A stretch of 10,085 nt of DNA from JAGTRB01 sp037439685. Its GTDB lineage: Archaea; Thermoproteota; Bathyarchaeia; TCS64. The notes beneath the pieces are model-generated. The model was given only the letters and a program-made list of their open reading frames with translations, was not told the origin of the DNA and ran no database searches. Both the position numbers and the translations under genes were made by a program. Location of the stretch: positions 1-10,085 of the forward strand of contig JBBIVO010000056.1 of NCBI GenBank assembly GCA_037439685.1, read 5' to 3'. The first letter of the stretch is position 1, and each line of letters begins with the position of its first letter. Shown piece by piece: positions 1 to 6,609 of this stretch.

Positions 1-15
1 CAGAAGAGGCCCCCT

Positions 16-25
16 AAAATATAAG
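16..25 (+). promoter_or_regulatory. Possible TATA box upstream of UPF0148 gene
   Basis: AAAATATAAG lies in an A-rich patch and resembles an archaeal TATA element. If read rightward, transcription would start near position 48 and give a leader of more than 100 bases before the gene at 162. The complement (CTTATATTTT) is also TATA-like and could serve a leftward gene outside the window. A second AT patch, CTTAAAGG at about 126-133, is better spaced for a near-leaderless start at 162. Which one is used cannot be told from sequence. Confidence 0.35.
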
Positions 26-38
26 GGTTAAAGTTTGC

Positions 39-71
39 GGCCTCCCATTCTGCCTCGAGGCTGGGGAGGCC
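39..71. repeat. Inverted repeat, possible hairpin
   Basis: GGCCTCCC at 39-46 is the exact reverse complement of GGGAGGCC at 64-71. The loop contains a perfect 10-base palindrome, GCCTCGAGGC, at 52-61. It could be the terminator of a gene left of the window or structure in the leader of the UPF0148 gene. No T-tract follows it on either strand. Confidence 0.4.
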
Positions 72-161
72 CATGCGGTGGAAGCTTATTTCAACCCTCT
101 TGGGCCCCGACCAGCCCTCAAAACCCTTAAAGGCTTGATGGGAGATATTGATGGGGGAGCC

Positions 162-518
162 ATGTCAAGCCCTAGGGTGGACGCTCGGAGTATGGCGGAG
201 CTCCTTCGCTCGGGGGCGAAGATGCTCAGCTACAACTGCCCCGAGTGCGGCTCCCCCCTCTTCCAGCTCAAGTCGGGGGAGATCTGGTGTGCGAGGTGCC
301 AGCGCAGGGTTGTAATAGTCTCAGAGGCGGAGGGGGAGGCCGCCGTGAAGAGGGAGCTGGTCTGGGAGTCCCTCGAGTCCACCCTAATAGATAAGCTCTC
401 CAGCATGAATGAGCTCCTATACGCCGAGGGGAGCCCGGAGAGGGTGAGGGAGATCGCGGAGGCGATATACCTCCTCCTCAACTCCATCGAGAGGCTTAGA
501 CGCGTTAGGAAGAGCTGA
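162..518 (+). CDS. UPF0148 zinc-ribbon protein (Sjogren's/scleroderma autoantigen 1 family)
   Basis: This small protein of 118 residues has the UPF0148 (autoantigen p27) layout. A short N-terminal helix (MAELLRSGAKML, residues 11-22) is followed by a CPECGSPLF knuckle with Cys26 and Cys29, and a second knuckle CARC with Cys43 and Cys46, which together would bind one zinc ion. The rest (about 60-118) is charged and helical. The family is common in archaea and its function is not established. The frame stays open upstream to a GTG at 78 and an ATG at 138, but homologues begin just before the MAELL helix, so ATG 162, with GGGGGAG two bases upstream, is preferred. It stands alone and converges with tmk. 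The family call is confident; the exact start less so. Confidence 0.85.
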   Translation: MSSPRVDARSMAELLRSGAKMLSYNCPECGSPLFQLKSGEIWCARCQRRVVIVSEAEGEAAVKRELVWESLESTLIDKLSSMNELLYAEGSPERVREIAEAIYLLLNSIERLRRVRKS

Positions 519-701
519 ATCAGGATCAAGCGAGATCGTAAGGCTCAGAGAAAGAATAAATCTCTAGAATTTTGTCAGCTAAAATTGAATAGGATCTTTT
601 GACCAAAAATTTGAGGAATAATTTACTGTTTAAAACCTTTTTAAGAGATCGAGGATGAAGGCGTTCAGATAAAGTTATGAAATTGTTATAAATCGTTATA
701 T
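519..701. other. AT-rich convergent intergenic region
   Basis: This 183-base gap separates the 3' ends of the UPF0148 gene and tmk. It is clearly more AT-rich than its surroundings and holds several T-runs (around 572, 597 and 640), suitable for archaeal T-tract termination of the rightward transcript. Near the tmk stop, GTTAT occurs three times, at 674, 685 and 695, that is, 11 and 10 bases apart. No coding frame or structured RNA is recognisable. Confidence 0.5.
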
Positions 702-1421
702 TTAGGGTTTGATGATCCCCCTCTCCCTGAGGAGGTTCTCGACTAGGAGGTTGACATCTCTCTGGACCTCCTCTATAGGCCTCTCCGCGTCAACCCTGAC
801 CAGCTCTCCCCCCTCGACGAGGTTTAGGTAGAGGCTCCTCACCCTCTCCTGGAGCCTCTCATCCTCGAATATGGTCTTCGGCCTCTTCCCTATCCTCGCC
901 ATCCCAGTCTCAGGGCACACGTCGAGGAGGATGGATAGGTCCGGCCTCGGCGCGAACCTGTTAAGCAACAAGATCCACTCCCGGCTCACCCCCTCAGCCC
1001 CCTGATAGGCTATGGAGGAGTAGAGGTATCGATCCGATAGGACGATGAGCCCCCTATCTAGGGAAGGCTTGATGAGCCTCCCCGCATGCTCTAGGCGGTC
1101 GGCTGCGAATAGGAGGGCGAGGGCCTCGGCGGGGAGCCTCCTACCCCCACGTCCTATCTGAGCCCTGATCAGCCTTCCGATAGGCCCTGAGCTCGGCTCC
1201 TTCGTCCTCACCACCTTGAGCCCCCTCATCACGAGCTCCCTGTAGGTCAGCCTCACAAGGGTCGACTTCCCACTTCCATCTATCCCCTCGAAGGCGATGA
1301 AGACCCCCCTTCCCCCCTTTCCACCCATACCAGAGGATGAGGGCTCGGCAGCGATAAATCCCTTTCCGGAGGCCTCGAGGCATCCATCCGCCAAGATCTT
1401 CCCATAACCCCACTTAGGCAT
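702..1421 (-). CDS. tmk: Thymidylate kinase (dTMP kinase)
   Basis: Thymidylate kinase phosphorylates dTMP to dTDP with ATP in the cytoplasm, a required step of dTTP supply. The P-loop reads FEGIDGSGKST (residues 44-54). The substrate-binding DRYLYSSIAYQG follows at 130-141, and the lid region carries basic residues around 177-188 (IGKRPKTIFED). The core matches the family's usual length of about 200 residues, but this frame has about 31 extra N-terminal residues, Gly/Ser-rich and not typical. The start at 1421 follows GAGGGG and lies about 20 bases behind a plausible transcription start, so it fits the promoter. The internal ATG at 1328 (208 residues) fits the family better but has no clear ribosome site. 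The gene diverges from the helicase gene. Function is secure; the start is open. Confidence 0.93.
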   Translation of the reverse strand: MPKWGYGKILADGCLEASGKGFIAAEPSSSGMGGKGGRGVFIAFEGIDGSGKSTLVRLTYRELVMRGLKVVRTKEPSSGPIGRLIRAQIGRGGRRLPAEALALLFAADRLEHAGRLIKPSLDRGLIVLSDRYLYSSIAYQGAEGVSREWILLLNRFAPRPDLSILLDVCPETGMARIGKRPKTIFEDERLQERVRSLYLNLVEGGELVRVDAERPIEEVQRDVNLLVENLLRERGIIKP

Positions 1422-1463
1422 CCCCCCTCGGCCCGTCTTAGCCCTTTAAGGATACAGAATAGG

Positions 1464-1470
1464 CTTATAT
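1464..1470. promoter_or_regulatory. Divergent TATA element between tmk and hef
   Basis: CTTATAT on the plus strand reads ATATAAG on the minus strand, within an AT island in a G+C-rich region. For tmk, transcription about 26 bases away would start near 1441, about 20 bases before the ATG at 1421. For the helicase it would start near 1493 and leave a leader of about 80 bases. It is the only good TATA candidate in this 151-base divergent region. Confidence 0.5.
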
Positions 1471-1513
1471 CCCTGGTTTGGCTGTGATGGTGCGTAGAGG
1501 CGCAGGTAGGCCT

Positions 1514-1544
1514 CCCTCTCCAAGGTGGCGAGGGTGGGAGAGGG
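1514..1544 (+). repeat. Hairpin in the helicase leader
   Basis: CCCTCTCC at 1514-1521 pairs exactly with GGAGAGGG at 1537-1544 across a 15-base loop. It ends 28 bases before the helicase start codon, so it would lie in the mRNA leader if transcription starts near 1493. Its role is unknown; purine/pyrimidine-biased DNA of this kind can also pair by chance. Confidence 0.35.
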
Positions 1545-1572
1545 CCGAAGGGGCTGAGCTGGCTGGGATGGT

Positions 1573-3417
1573 ATGAGCCCGCCTGAAAGATGCTATGTTA
1601 GACATCACCTCTTGAGGCCTCAGGCCGTCGAGGAGAGGTTATACCAGAGCAGGATCTTGGAGACCGCTAGGGGGAGGAACACCCTCGTCGTCCTGCCGAC
1701 AGCCCTCGGAAAAACTGTTATCGCGCTCCTCCTCTCGATTGAGAGGGCTGAGGACGGGAGGGTATTCCTCCTCGCCCCCACAAGGCCCCTAGCCCAGCAG
1801 CACCACAACACCTTCGCCGAGAAGACCTTCTATGATGAGAGGGAGCTTGTCCTGATAACTGGAAGGCATCCGCCTGAGAGGAGGGCGGCCCTATACAGGG
1901 CTGGAAGGATATTCTTCGCGACCCCTCAATGTGTCTGGAATGACCTGAGGAGCCGTCTTCTAAACCTTGAGGATGTCTCCCTCATGATCTTCGACGAGGC
2001 CCATAGAGCCCGTGGAAACTACGCCTATGTTGGCATAGCCAGCCACTATCTAAGGGAGGGGCGGAATCCGCTGGTTCTGGGTTTGACAGCCTCACCCGGC
2101 GGCAGCGAGGATAAGATAGCCGAGGTCTGCAGAAACCTCGGCATACAGGCCACAGAGCACCGAACGGACGACGATGGGGATGTGAAGCCCTACATCCAAC
2201 CCATAGACCTCGAGTGGAGGCGCGTCAAGCCTCCCGAGGCTTACCTCCAGGTGAGGGACGCGCTTAGGAGGATGCTCGTTGAACGGGTTAAGGGGCTGCA
2301 GGCCCTCGGCGTCTTAACGGGTAAGGAGCCAGCCTTCGTCACGAGAGGAGACCTCGTCGAGCTTAACGAGGAGCTTCAACGCAGAATAGGCGGAGGGGAG
2401 GGGGGATACCTCTACCAGCTGAAGGTTCAGGTAACCGCAGCCCTGAGCATAGCCCACATGATAGAGCTCATAGAATCCCAGGGCCCGGAGACCCTCCAAG
2501 CCTTCATAGAGAAGAGCCTTAAAAGGATGGCCTCCGAGGGGAGTAGGGGGCACAGGCTCATACTGAGCGACCCGGCCTTCCTCGAAGCCAGAGGAGCCCT
2601 CTCCCGATCCCTAGCCGTTGAGAACCCAAAAGTTGCCGAGCTCAAGAGGGTGCTGAGAGGCCAGTTCAAGGTTAAACCCGACTCGAGGCTTATAGTCTTC
2701 TCCCAGTATAGGGACACGGTCAACATGCTTGTCGAGGCGCTCATCAGGGAGGGCTTCAGGGCTGAGCGCTTCGTCGGCCAGGGCGAGAGGGAGGGAAGCC
2801 CTGGCATGACCCAGGAGGAGCAGCGGGAGGCCATCGAGAGGCTTAGAGGCGGGGAGATAGGGGTCCTCGTCGCTACGAGCATCGCGGAGGAGGGCCTAGA
2901 CATACCCGAGGTCGACCATGTCATATTCTATGAGCCCGTTCCAAGCGAGATACGCTACATACAGCGCAGGGGGAGGACGGGGAGGCGTGTGGCCGGAAAG
3001 GCCACGATACTTATAGCGGAAGGCACCGTCGACGAGGCCTTCTACTGGTCGAGCATCTCGAGGGCGAGGAGGATGAAGAAGCTGATAGAGCAGCTTAACA
3101 GGAGGCTCCCGGAGATGATAGGTGAAAGGCCTAAACCCGCGATGACGACGCTTATGGACTTCCAGCCTCGAAAACAGGATGAAAAACCATTGAAAGAGTT
3201 ATGGAAACCTGAGATGGCCCAGACCAAGGGTTTAAGCCGAGCCCTAAAATGGCTATTGGAAAACCTCCCACAAAAAACAGTATCCATAAAAGACATCGTT
3301 GAAAGGGCTCAAAATGAGACAGGAATAGAGAAGACGGCGATAGAGACAGCCATATGGCGCCTAGCACAGCAAGGCCAACTTTACCAGCCTGAACCAGGAA
3401 AAATAAAAAGGGTTTAA
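1573..3417 (+). CDS. hef: Hef-type superfamily 2 DNA helicase without nuclease domain
   Basis: This 614-residue protein closely follows the helicase half of archaeal Hef (FANCM/XPF family), which remodels stalled forks and branched DNA. Motif I is PTALGKT (42-48), motif II DEAH (141-144) and motif III TAS (172-174). An insert at about 205-345 is the usual Hef helical 'thumb'. The second RecA domain has VATSIAEEGLD (433-443) and motif VI QRRGRTGR (464-471). The XPF/ERCC4 nuclease and helix-hairpin-helix parts of full-length euryarchaeal Hef are absent. Instead, residues about 550-614 look like a winged helix ending GQLYQPEPGKIKRV. TTLMDF (525-530) resembles the core of a PCNA-binding PIP box but lacks the leading Gln. 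An in-frame TGA 18 bases upstream fixes ATG 1573 as the earliest ATG start. From about residue 532 the codons become A-rich. Confidence 0.93.
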   Translation: MSPPERCYVRHHLLRPQAVEERLYQSRILETARGRNTLVVLPTALGKTVIALLLSIERAEDGRVFLLAPTRPLAQQHHNTFAEKTFYDERELVLITGRHPPERRAALYRAGRIFFATPQCVWNDLRSRLLNLEDVSLMIFDEAHRARGNYAYVGIASHYLREGRNPLVLGLTASPGGSEDKIAEVCRNLGIQATEHRTDDDGDVKPYIQPIDLEWRRVKPPEAYLQVRDALRRMLVERVKGLQALGVLTGKEPAFVTRGDLVELNEELQRRIGGGEGGYLYQLKVQVTAALSIAHMIELIESQGPETLQAFIEKSLKRMASEGSRGHRLILSDPAFLEARGALSRSLAVENPKVAELKRVLRGQFKVKPDSRLIVFSQYRDTVNMLVEALIREGFRAERFVGQGEREGSPGMTQEEQREAIERLRGGEIGVLVATSIAEEGLDIPEVDHVIFYEPVPSEIRYIQRRGRTGRRVAGKATILIAEGTVDEAFYWSSISRARRMKKLIEQLNRRLPEMIGERPKPAMTTLMDFQPRKQDEKPLKELWKPEMAQTKGLSRALKWLLENLPQKTVSIKDIVERAQNETGIEKTAIETAIWRLAQQGQLYQPEPGKIKRV

Positions 3418-3629
3418 AATCAAAAGCTCAATAATAGAAGCCTAAATCACCTCTAAATGTTGAGGGAGATGAGCCTGGGCTTGCTGAAGGCGTCTCAACA
3501 CCTGCAGGGAGGCTCACCATGCAGTCCTCCTCTGAGCCGGTCTTCATCGCGGCTTCCGGTGTCCTCAGGCTTGGTGGCTAGGTGAGATAGCCAGCTTTAG
3601 GCGGGCCTGGCCATTCTGGAGGGTTGACG
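3418..3629. other. Convergent gap with three inverted repeats
   Basis: This region lies between the 3' ends of the helicase and the dehydratase small subunit. The first 40 bases are A-rich. From about 3457 the composition is G+C-rich and holds three successive inverted repeats: TGAGCCT/AGGCTCA (3470-3476 with 3510-3516), CTGAGCCGG with CCGG and CTCAG (3532-3540 with 3556-3568, with a bulge), and TGGCTA/TAGCCA (3575-3580 with 3588-3593). Short open frames exist on both strands (3457-3585 plus, 42 residues; 3547-3428 minus, 39 residues), but neither has a recognisable domain. It may be a structured RNA, long 3' untranslated regions or a gene remnant. Confidence 0.4.
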
Positions 3630-4034
3630 TCACCTTATCATCGCCTCTAGGAGCCCCTCGTCCCCATACACCCTTATGTAGTCTCCGCTCTTCAGGGTCT
3701 TCAGGGGGTCTGCCTCGAGCCTGTCCATGAGGGGGATCCCGGCCAGCACGCATCCCGTCGCTATTATGGCCTCCGTCTCCTGGTTTATGATGGCCGATGG
3801 GGCTGTTCCCAGCTTCTTCATCCTGTAGATCACGTAGCTTCCAACGGTGCTCCCCTTCCCCCTCGGGAAGATGAAGACCCTCCCCCTCACCGACTCCCCC
3901 TCGAGGCCATGCCCCTTCTCCACGATGACTCCCGTCTCTGGGTCGACACCGCCGTAGAAGCTGACGGGCTCCGCGCTGAGTAGGGCGACGCCCTCGGCGT
4001 AGCCCCCCACGATCCTCCTCCCTCTGATCCTCAA
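3630..4034 (-). CDS. Phosphomevalonate dehydratase small subunit (aconitase X swivel domain, DUF126)
   Basis: This 134-residue protein is the small subunit of aconitase X. With the large subunit encoded just upstream it would dehydrate (R)-mevalonate 5-phosphate to trans-anhydromevalonate 5-phosphate, the step specific to the archaeal mevalonate pathway. It matches DUF126 over its whole length: GRRIVGGYAEG at the N-terminus, the glycine-rich turn FPRGKGSTVGSYV (56-68) holding the expected active-site serine (Ser62), and INQETEAIIATGCVLAGIPLMD near residues 83-104. The start codon is TTG at 4034, sharing the four bases TTGA with the TGA stop of the large-subunit gene, which implies translational coupling and a fixed subunit ratio. 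The pairing with DUF521 and a UbiD-type enzyme favours mevalonate metabolism over other aconitase X functions, such as hydroxyproline breakdown. Confidence 0.92.
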   Translation of the reverse strand: MRIRGRRIVGGYAEGVALLSAEPVSFYGGVDPETGVIVEKGHGLEGESVRGRVFIFPRGKGSTVGSYVIYRMKKLGTAPSAIINQETEAIIATGCVLAGIPLMDRLEADPLKTLKSGDYIRVYGDEGLLEAMIR

Positions 4035-5224
4035 CTTGAGGCCTCCTCCACCATCCTCTCCAGGGGCTCAAGCCTCGCCTCGAGGCCCATGCCGGAGGCG
4101 TAGTGGGCTGCCTTGCAGCTGTCGGTGACGATGGATCTCCAGCCCATCTCCCTCAGGGGGGCCACCACCATACATGTGTCCTTGAAGACCCTCCCCCCCG
4201 CCTCGTTGATGGCGTCGATGTATCCCATCCTCTCCGCCTCTCCGTAGACCCCCCTGCTGGTGAAGATCCACATCCTCCTCCTGAGCCTCCTCCCCCTCAG
4301 GAGCCTGGCGGCCTCCCACATCTCATCTAGGCTGCAGTGGGGGCAGCCGAGGCAGTAGACGGGGTCCTCCACCTCCCCTGAGAGGCTGGCGACGGCCTCT
4401 TCGAGGTCCTCATCCTCAACCACGAGCCTCTCCAGCCCCCTCAGGCCCTCCCCTTTGAACCCCTCAGCCTCAGGCGTCAGGCCCTCCACGTGGAAGAGGG
4501 CGACCCCTCCGGAGGTCGCACAGGCAGCGGCCAGGCTCTTCAGGCTGTCCACATCTGCGCCGAAGAGGCCTTTGATATATGGAACCTTAGATCCTAGGGT
4601 CCTCCCGATGTGGTATCCCAGGGCGCTGTAGTCGAGCCTGCTCCTGAGCTCAGCCCTGACCTCGACCACCCCCTCGGGGCGCCTCCCCTCATCGAGCCTA
4701 TAACCGTAGAGGGGGGCCCTCCCAGCTATGGAGCTGGCTAGGGCTGAGGGGCCGGACTCCCTGTTGGTCCTCGCCCCGAGGAGGGAGTTGGAGAAGGCGA
4801 CGGCTGAGGACTCGGCCCACGCCACCTGGCTCCCCATCCTTGGGGTGTGCCCGACGAGGTAGGGGGTGCAGGTGCATGTGGGCTCCACCCCCATCCTCTC
4901 GAAGGCTCGGATCACCCTCATCTGCCTCTCGGCGAAGCCTTGGGGGATGCCCATCTCCCTCCAGAGCTCCAGGTCCATCCCCGCGGGGTTGAGGGTTGCC
5001 CTCACATGGGCCTTGGCCCCCATCTCTGCAAGGTCCTCCAGGAACTCTAGGCCAGCATCGCCGAGGTTCTTGTAGGAGACGCCGGATATGTGGGCCCCCT
5101 CCACGGGTATCAGGCGCTCGGCGTCGAAGGTCTCTCCGATCGCCACGAGGAGCTCCATCGCCTTGGCGACGGCCGGCCCCATCTCCCCCCTCAGCATCTC
5201 CTCCTCCCCCTTCTCCAGGTACAT
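4031..5224 (-). CDS. Phosphomevalonate dehydratase large subunit (aconitase X catalytic subunit, DUF521)
   Basis: This 397-residue protein is the catalytic subunit of aconitase X, an iron-sulfur dehydratase. Family hallmarks include HISGVSYKNLGDAG (45-58), CTCTPY (117-122), AWAESSAVAFSNSLLGARTNRE (136-156, the best-conserved stretch), YCLGCPHCSLDE (290-301) and DTCMVVAP (349-356). Cluster ligands are expected among Cys117/119, Cys291/294/297 and Cys351; the sequence does not say which three are used. Length is normal for the separate-subunit form, as opposed to the fused form. ATG 5224 has a strong Shine-Dalgarno site six bases upstream. The gene starts 32 bases after the UbiD-type gene and overlaps the small-subunit gene by four bases. 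The context, a decarboxylase that would use its product, strongly supports mevalonate 5-phosphate as substrate. Confidence 0.93.
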   Translation of the reverse strand: MYLEKGEEEMLRGEMGPAVAKAMELLVAIGETFDAERLIPVEGAHISGVSYKNLGDAGLEFLEDLAEMGAKAHVRATLNPAGMDLELWREMGIPQGFAERQMRVIRAFERMGVEPTCTCTPYLVGHTPRMGSQVAWAESSAVAFSNSLLGARTNRESGPSALASSIAGRAPLYGYRLDEGRRPEGVVEVRAELRSRLDYSALGYHIGRTLGSKVPYIKGLFGADVDSLKSLAAACATSGGVALFHVEGLTPEAEGFKGEGLRGLERLVVEDEDLEEAVASLSGEVEDPVYCLGCPHCSLDEMWEAARLLRGRRLRRRMWIFTSRGVYGEAERMGYIDAINEAGGRVFKDTCMVVAPLREMGWRSIVTDSCKAAHYASGMGLEARLEPLERMVEEASS

Positions 5225-5230
5225 CCTTGC

Positions 5231-5240
5231 CCCCTCCTCC
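5231..5240 (-). promoter_or_regulatory. Strong Shine-Dalgarno site for dehydratase large subunit
   Basis: On the minus strand GGAGGAGGGG lies six bases before ATG 5224 and fixes that start. A TATA-like TTTATAG at 5258-5264 overlaps the stop of the UbiD-type gene and could add an internal promoter, but it may simply be part of the coding sequence. Confidence 0.7.
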
Positions 5241-5256
5241 GGGTTATGGCCTCTCC

Positions 5257-6609
5257 CTATAAACCTAAAGGGTTCCGCCCATACCTCTCCAGGATCCTTT
5301 TAACCCTCTCCGAGGGTGGGATGGTGGCCCTCTCGAACTTCTCCTTGGGCTTGTTTAGGGGCCTCGTCGCGTCTATTCCGACCTTGCATCCCAGCTCGAG
5401 CTCCTGGTCCGATGTGGGGTCGAGGCTTGAGACCCTCACGTGGGGGATGATGAGGAGGTCCTCGTCGCCCCTGAACCTTGTGGCGATGGCCCACTCCACC
5501 TGCTCCACGTCGTGGGGGTCTATGTCGGAGTCGACGACCACTGCCAGCTTCAGGCTTGGGTGGGCCGCGAATATCGCCATAAGCGCGTTTTTGGGATCTC
5601 CCTCCCTGAACTTCTCGAGGCTGACGATGCAGTGGAGCCATCCGCATCCTCCCCGGGTCATGTTCACCCCCCTCACCGTTGGGATGACCCCCCTCACATA
5701 CTCCCATATCCTCGCCTCGGGGGGCATCCCCATCAGCAGCCTATGCTCGGGGCCCGAGGGGAGGAGGGCCTGGTAGATGTAATCCTCCCTATGCATCACC
5801 CCAACCACCTCCAACACCGGCTGCCTCCTCTCCACGTCGTAGGTTCCCGTCAGGTCTACGAAGGGCCCCTCTAGGGCCTCCTCATCGAGGCGGAGCCTCC
5901 CCTCTATCACCAGCTCCGCGTCCGCTGGGGCTAGGGCATCCACATGCTCGCACTCGACGAGCCTCAGCTCTCCTCCGAGGAGGGCGTTGGCGACGTCGAA
6001 CTCGCAGACCCCGAAGGGGGCTGGAGAGGCGGCTGCGACCATGACGGCGGGGTGGAGCCCTATGGATATGCTGACGTCGAGGCTTGTGGAGCCCTTCTCC
6101 CTGGCCATCTGGAGGATCCTGTAGAGGTGGCGGGGCACGATCCTTAGGGTCATCCTCCTCTCATCTAGGACCAGGAGCCTGTGGAATGAGACGTTCCCAT
6201 CGGAGCCGTCCGGGCCCTTGGCGTGGAGGACGCCGGCGGTTATGTAGGGTCCGGGGTCCCTCTCAAAGTGGGTGAGGATGGGGATCCCCTTGAGGCTTGG
6301 GGTTTCAGTCACCTCCATCACCGGGCCGTCTCCCAATCTGCAGGGCTTTGGGCTCCTCATGGCCTGGAGGAGGCGCTCGTAGAAGGAGTTGGGGGTGAGG
6401 CCTAGGGCCTTCAGGATCCTGCCTCTGGCTCCGCATACGCCCCCTACAACCCTGTTCCCGTACCCCTCCACCCTCTCGAAGATCACGGCCCTATCCTCGA
6501 AGGCCCTCATAAGCTGGGGTATCTCGAACCTTGGGGAGGCCTCCTCCTCGATGTGGAGGAGCTCCCCCTCCACCTCAAGCCTTTCGAGGAACCCCCTCAG
6601 GTCTGGCAT
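5257..6609 (-). CDS. UbiD-family decarboxylase, likely trans-anhydromevalonate 5-phosphate decarboxylase
   Basis: This 450-residue protein belongs to the UbiD family, which uses prenylated FMN to remove CO2 from unsaturated acids. Next to the aconitase X genes it most likely converts trans-anhydromevalonate 5-phosphate to isopentenyl phosphate. Visible hallmarks are ITAGVLHAKGPDG (123-135) and GNVSFHRL (138-145) of the cofactor and metal site, IVPRH (157-161) with the active-site arginine, EGPFVDLTGTYD (247-258) with the acidic pair Glu247/Asp252 five residues apart, and KVGIDATRP near the C-terminus (409-417). The frame is open upstream to 6951, but those residues are not UbiD-like; the family N-terminus starts at MPDLRGFLERLE, so ATG 6609 is chosen. 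It overlaps the preceding gene by 13 bases. It needs a UbiX-type prenyltransferase encoded elsewhere. The exact substrate is inferred from context. Confidence 0.92.
   Translation of the reverse strand: MPDLRGFLERLEVEGELLHIEEEASPRFEIPQLMRAFEDRAVIFERVEGYGNRVVGGVCGARGRILKALGLTPNSFYERLLQAMRSPKPCRLGDGPVMEVTETPSLKGIPILTHFERDPGPYITAGVLHAKGPDGSDGNVSFHRLLVLDERRMTLRIVPRHLYRILQMAREKGSTSLDVSISIGLHPAVMVAAASPAPFGVCEFDVANALLGGELRLVECEHVDALAPADAELVIEGRLRLDEEALEGPFVDLTGTYDVERRQPVLEVVGVMHREDYIYQALLPSGPEHRLLMGMPPEARIWEYVRGVIPTVRGVNMTRGGCGWLHCIVSLEKFREGDPKNALMAIFAAHPSLKLAVVVDSDIDPHDVEQVEWAIATRFRGDEDLLIIPHVRVSSLDPTSDQELELGCKVGIDATRPLNKPKEKFERATIPPSERVKRILERYGRNPLGL

Noticed and set aside
73..138. Short ATG frame of 21 residues before the UPF0148 gene
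   Set aside because: No ribosome site or recognisable product; probably chance.
2427..2924. 165-codon minus-strand frame inside the helicase gene
   Set aside because: Ser/Leu-rich mirror frame of a clearly conserved helicase domain.
3457..3516. H/ACA guide RNA on the minus strand
   Set aside because: An ACA follows the first hairpin, but the distance from the stem to ACA is about 9 bases, short of the usual 14-16.
3428..3547. 39-residue minus-strand frame and overlapping 42-residue plus-strand frame in the convergent gap
   Set aside because: Low-complexity Ser/Pro content, no domain, and both frames compete for the same bases; kept only as part of the gap description.
5090..5874. Long open frames on the plus strand opposite the UbiD and dehydratase genes
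   Set aside because: They lie antisense to strongly supported genes, have Pro/Ser/His-rich composition typical of reversed G+C-rich codons, and show no domains.
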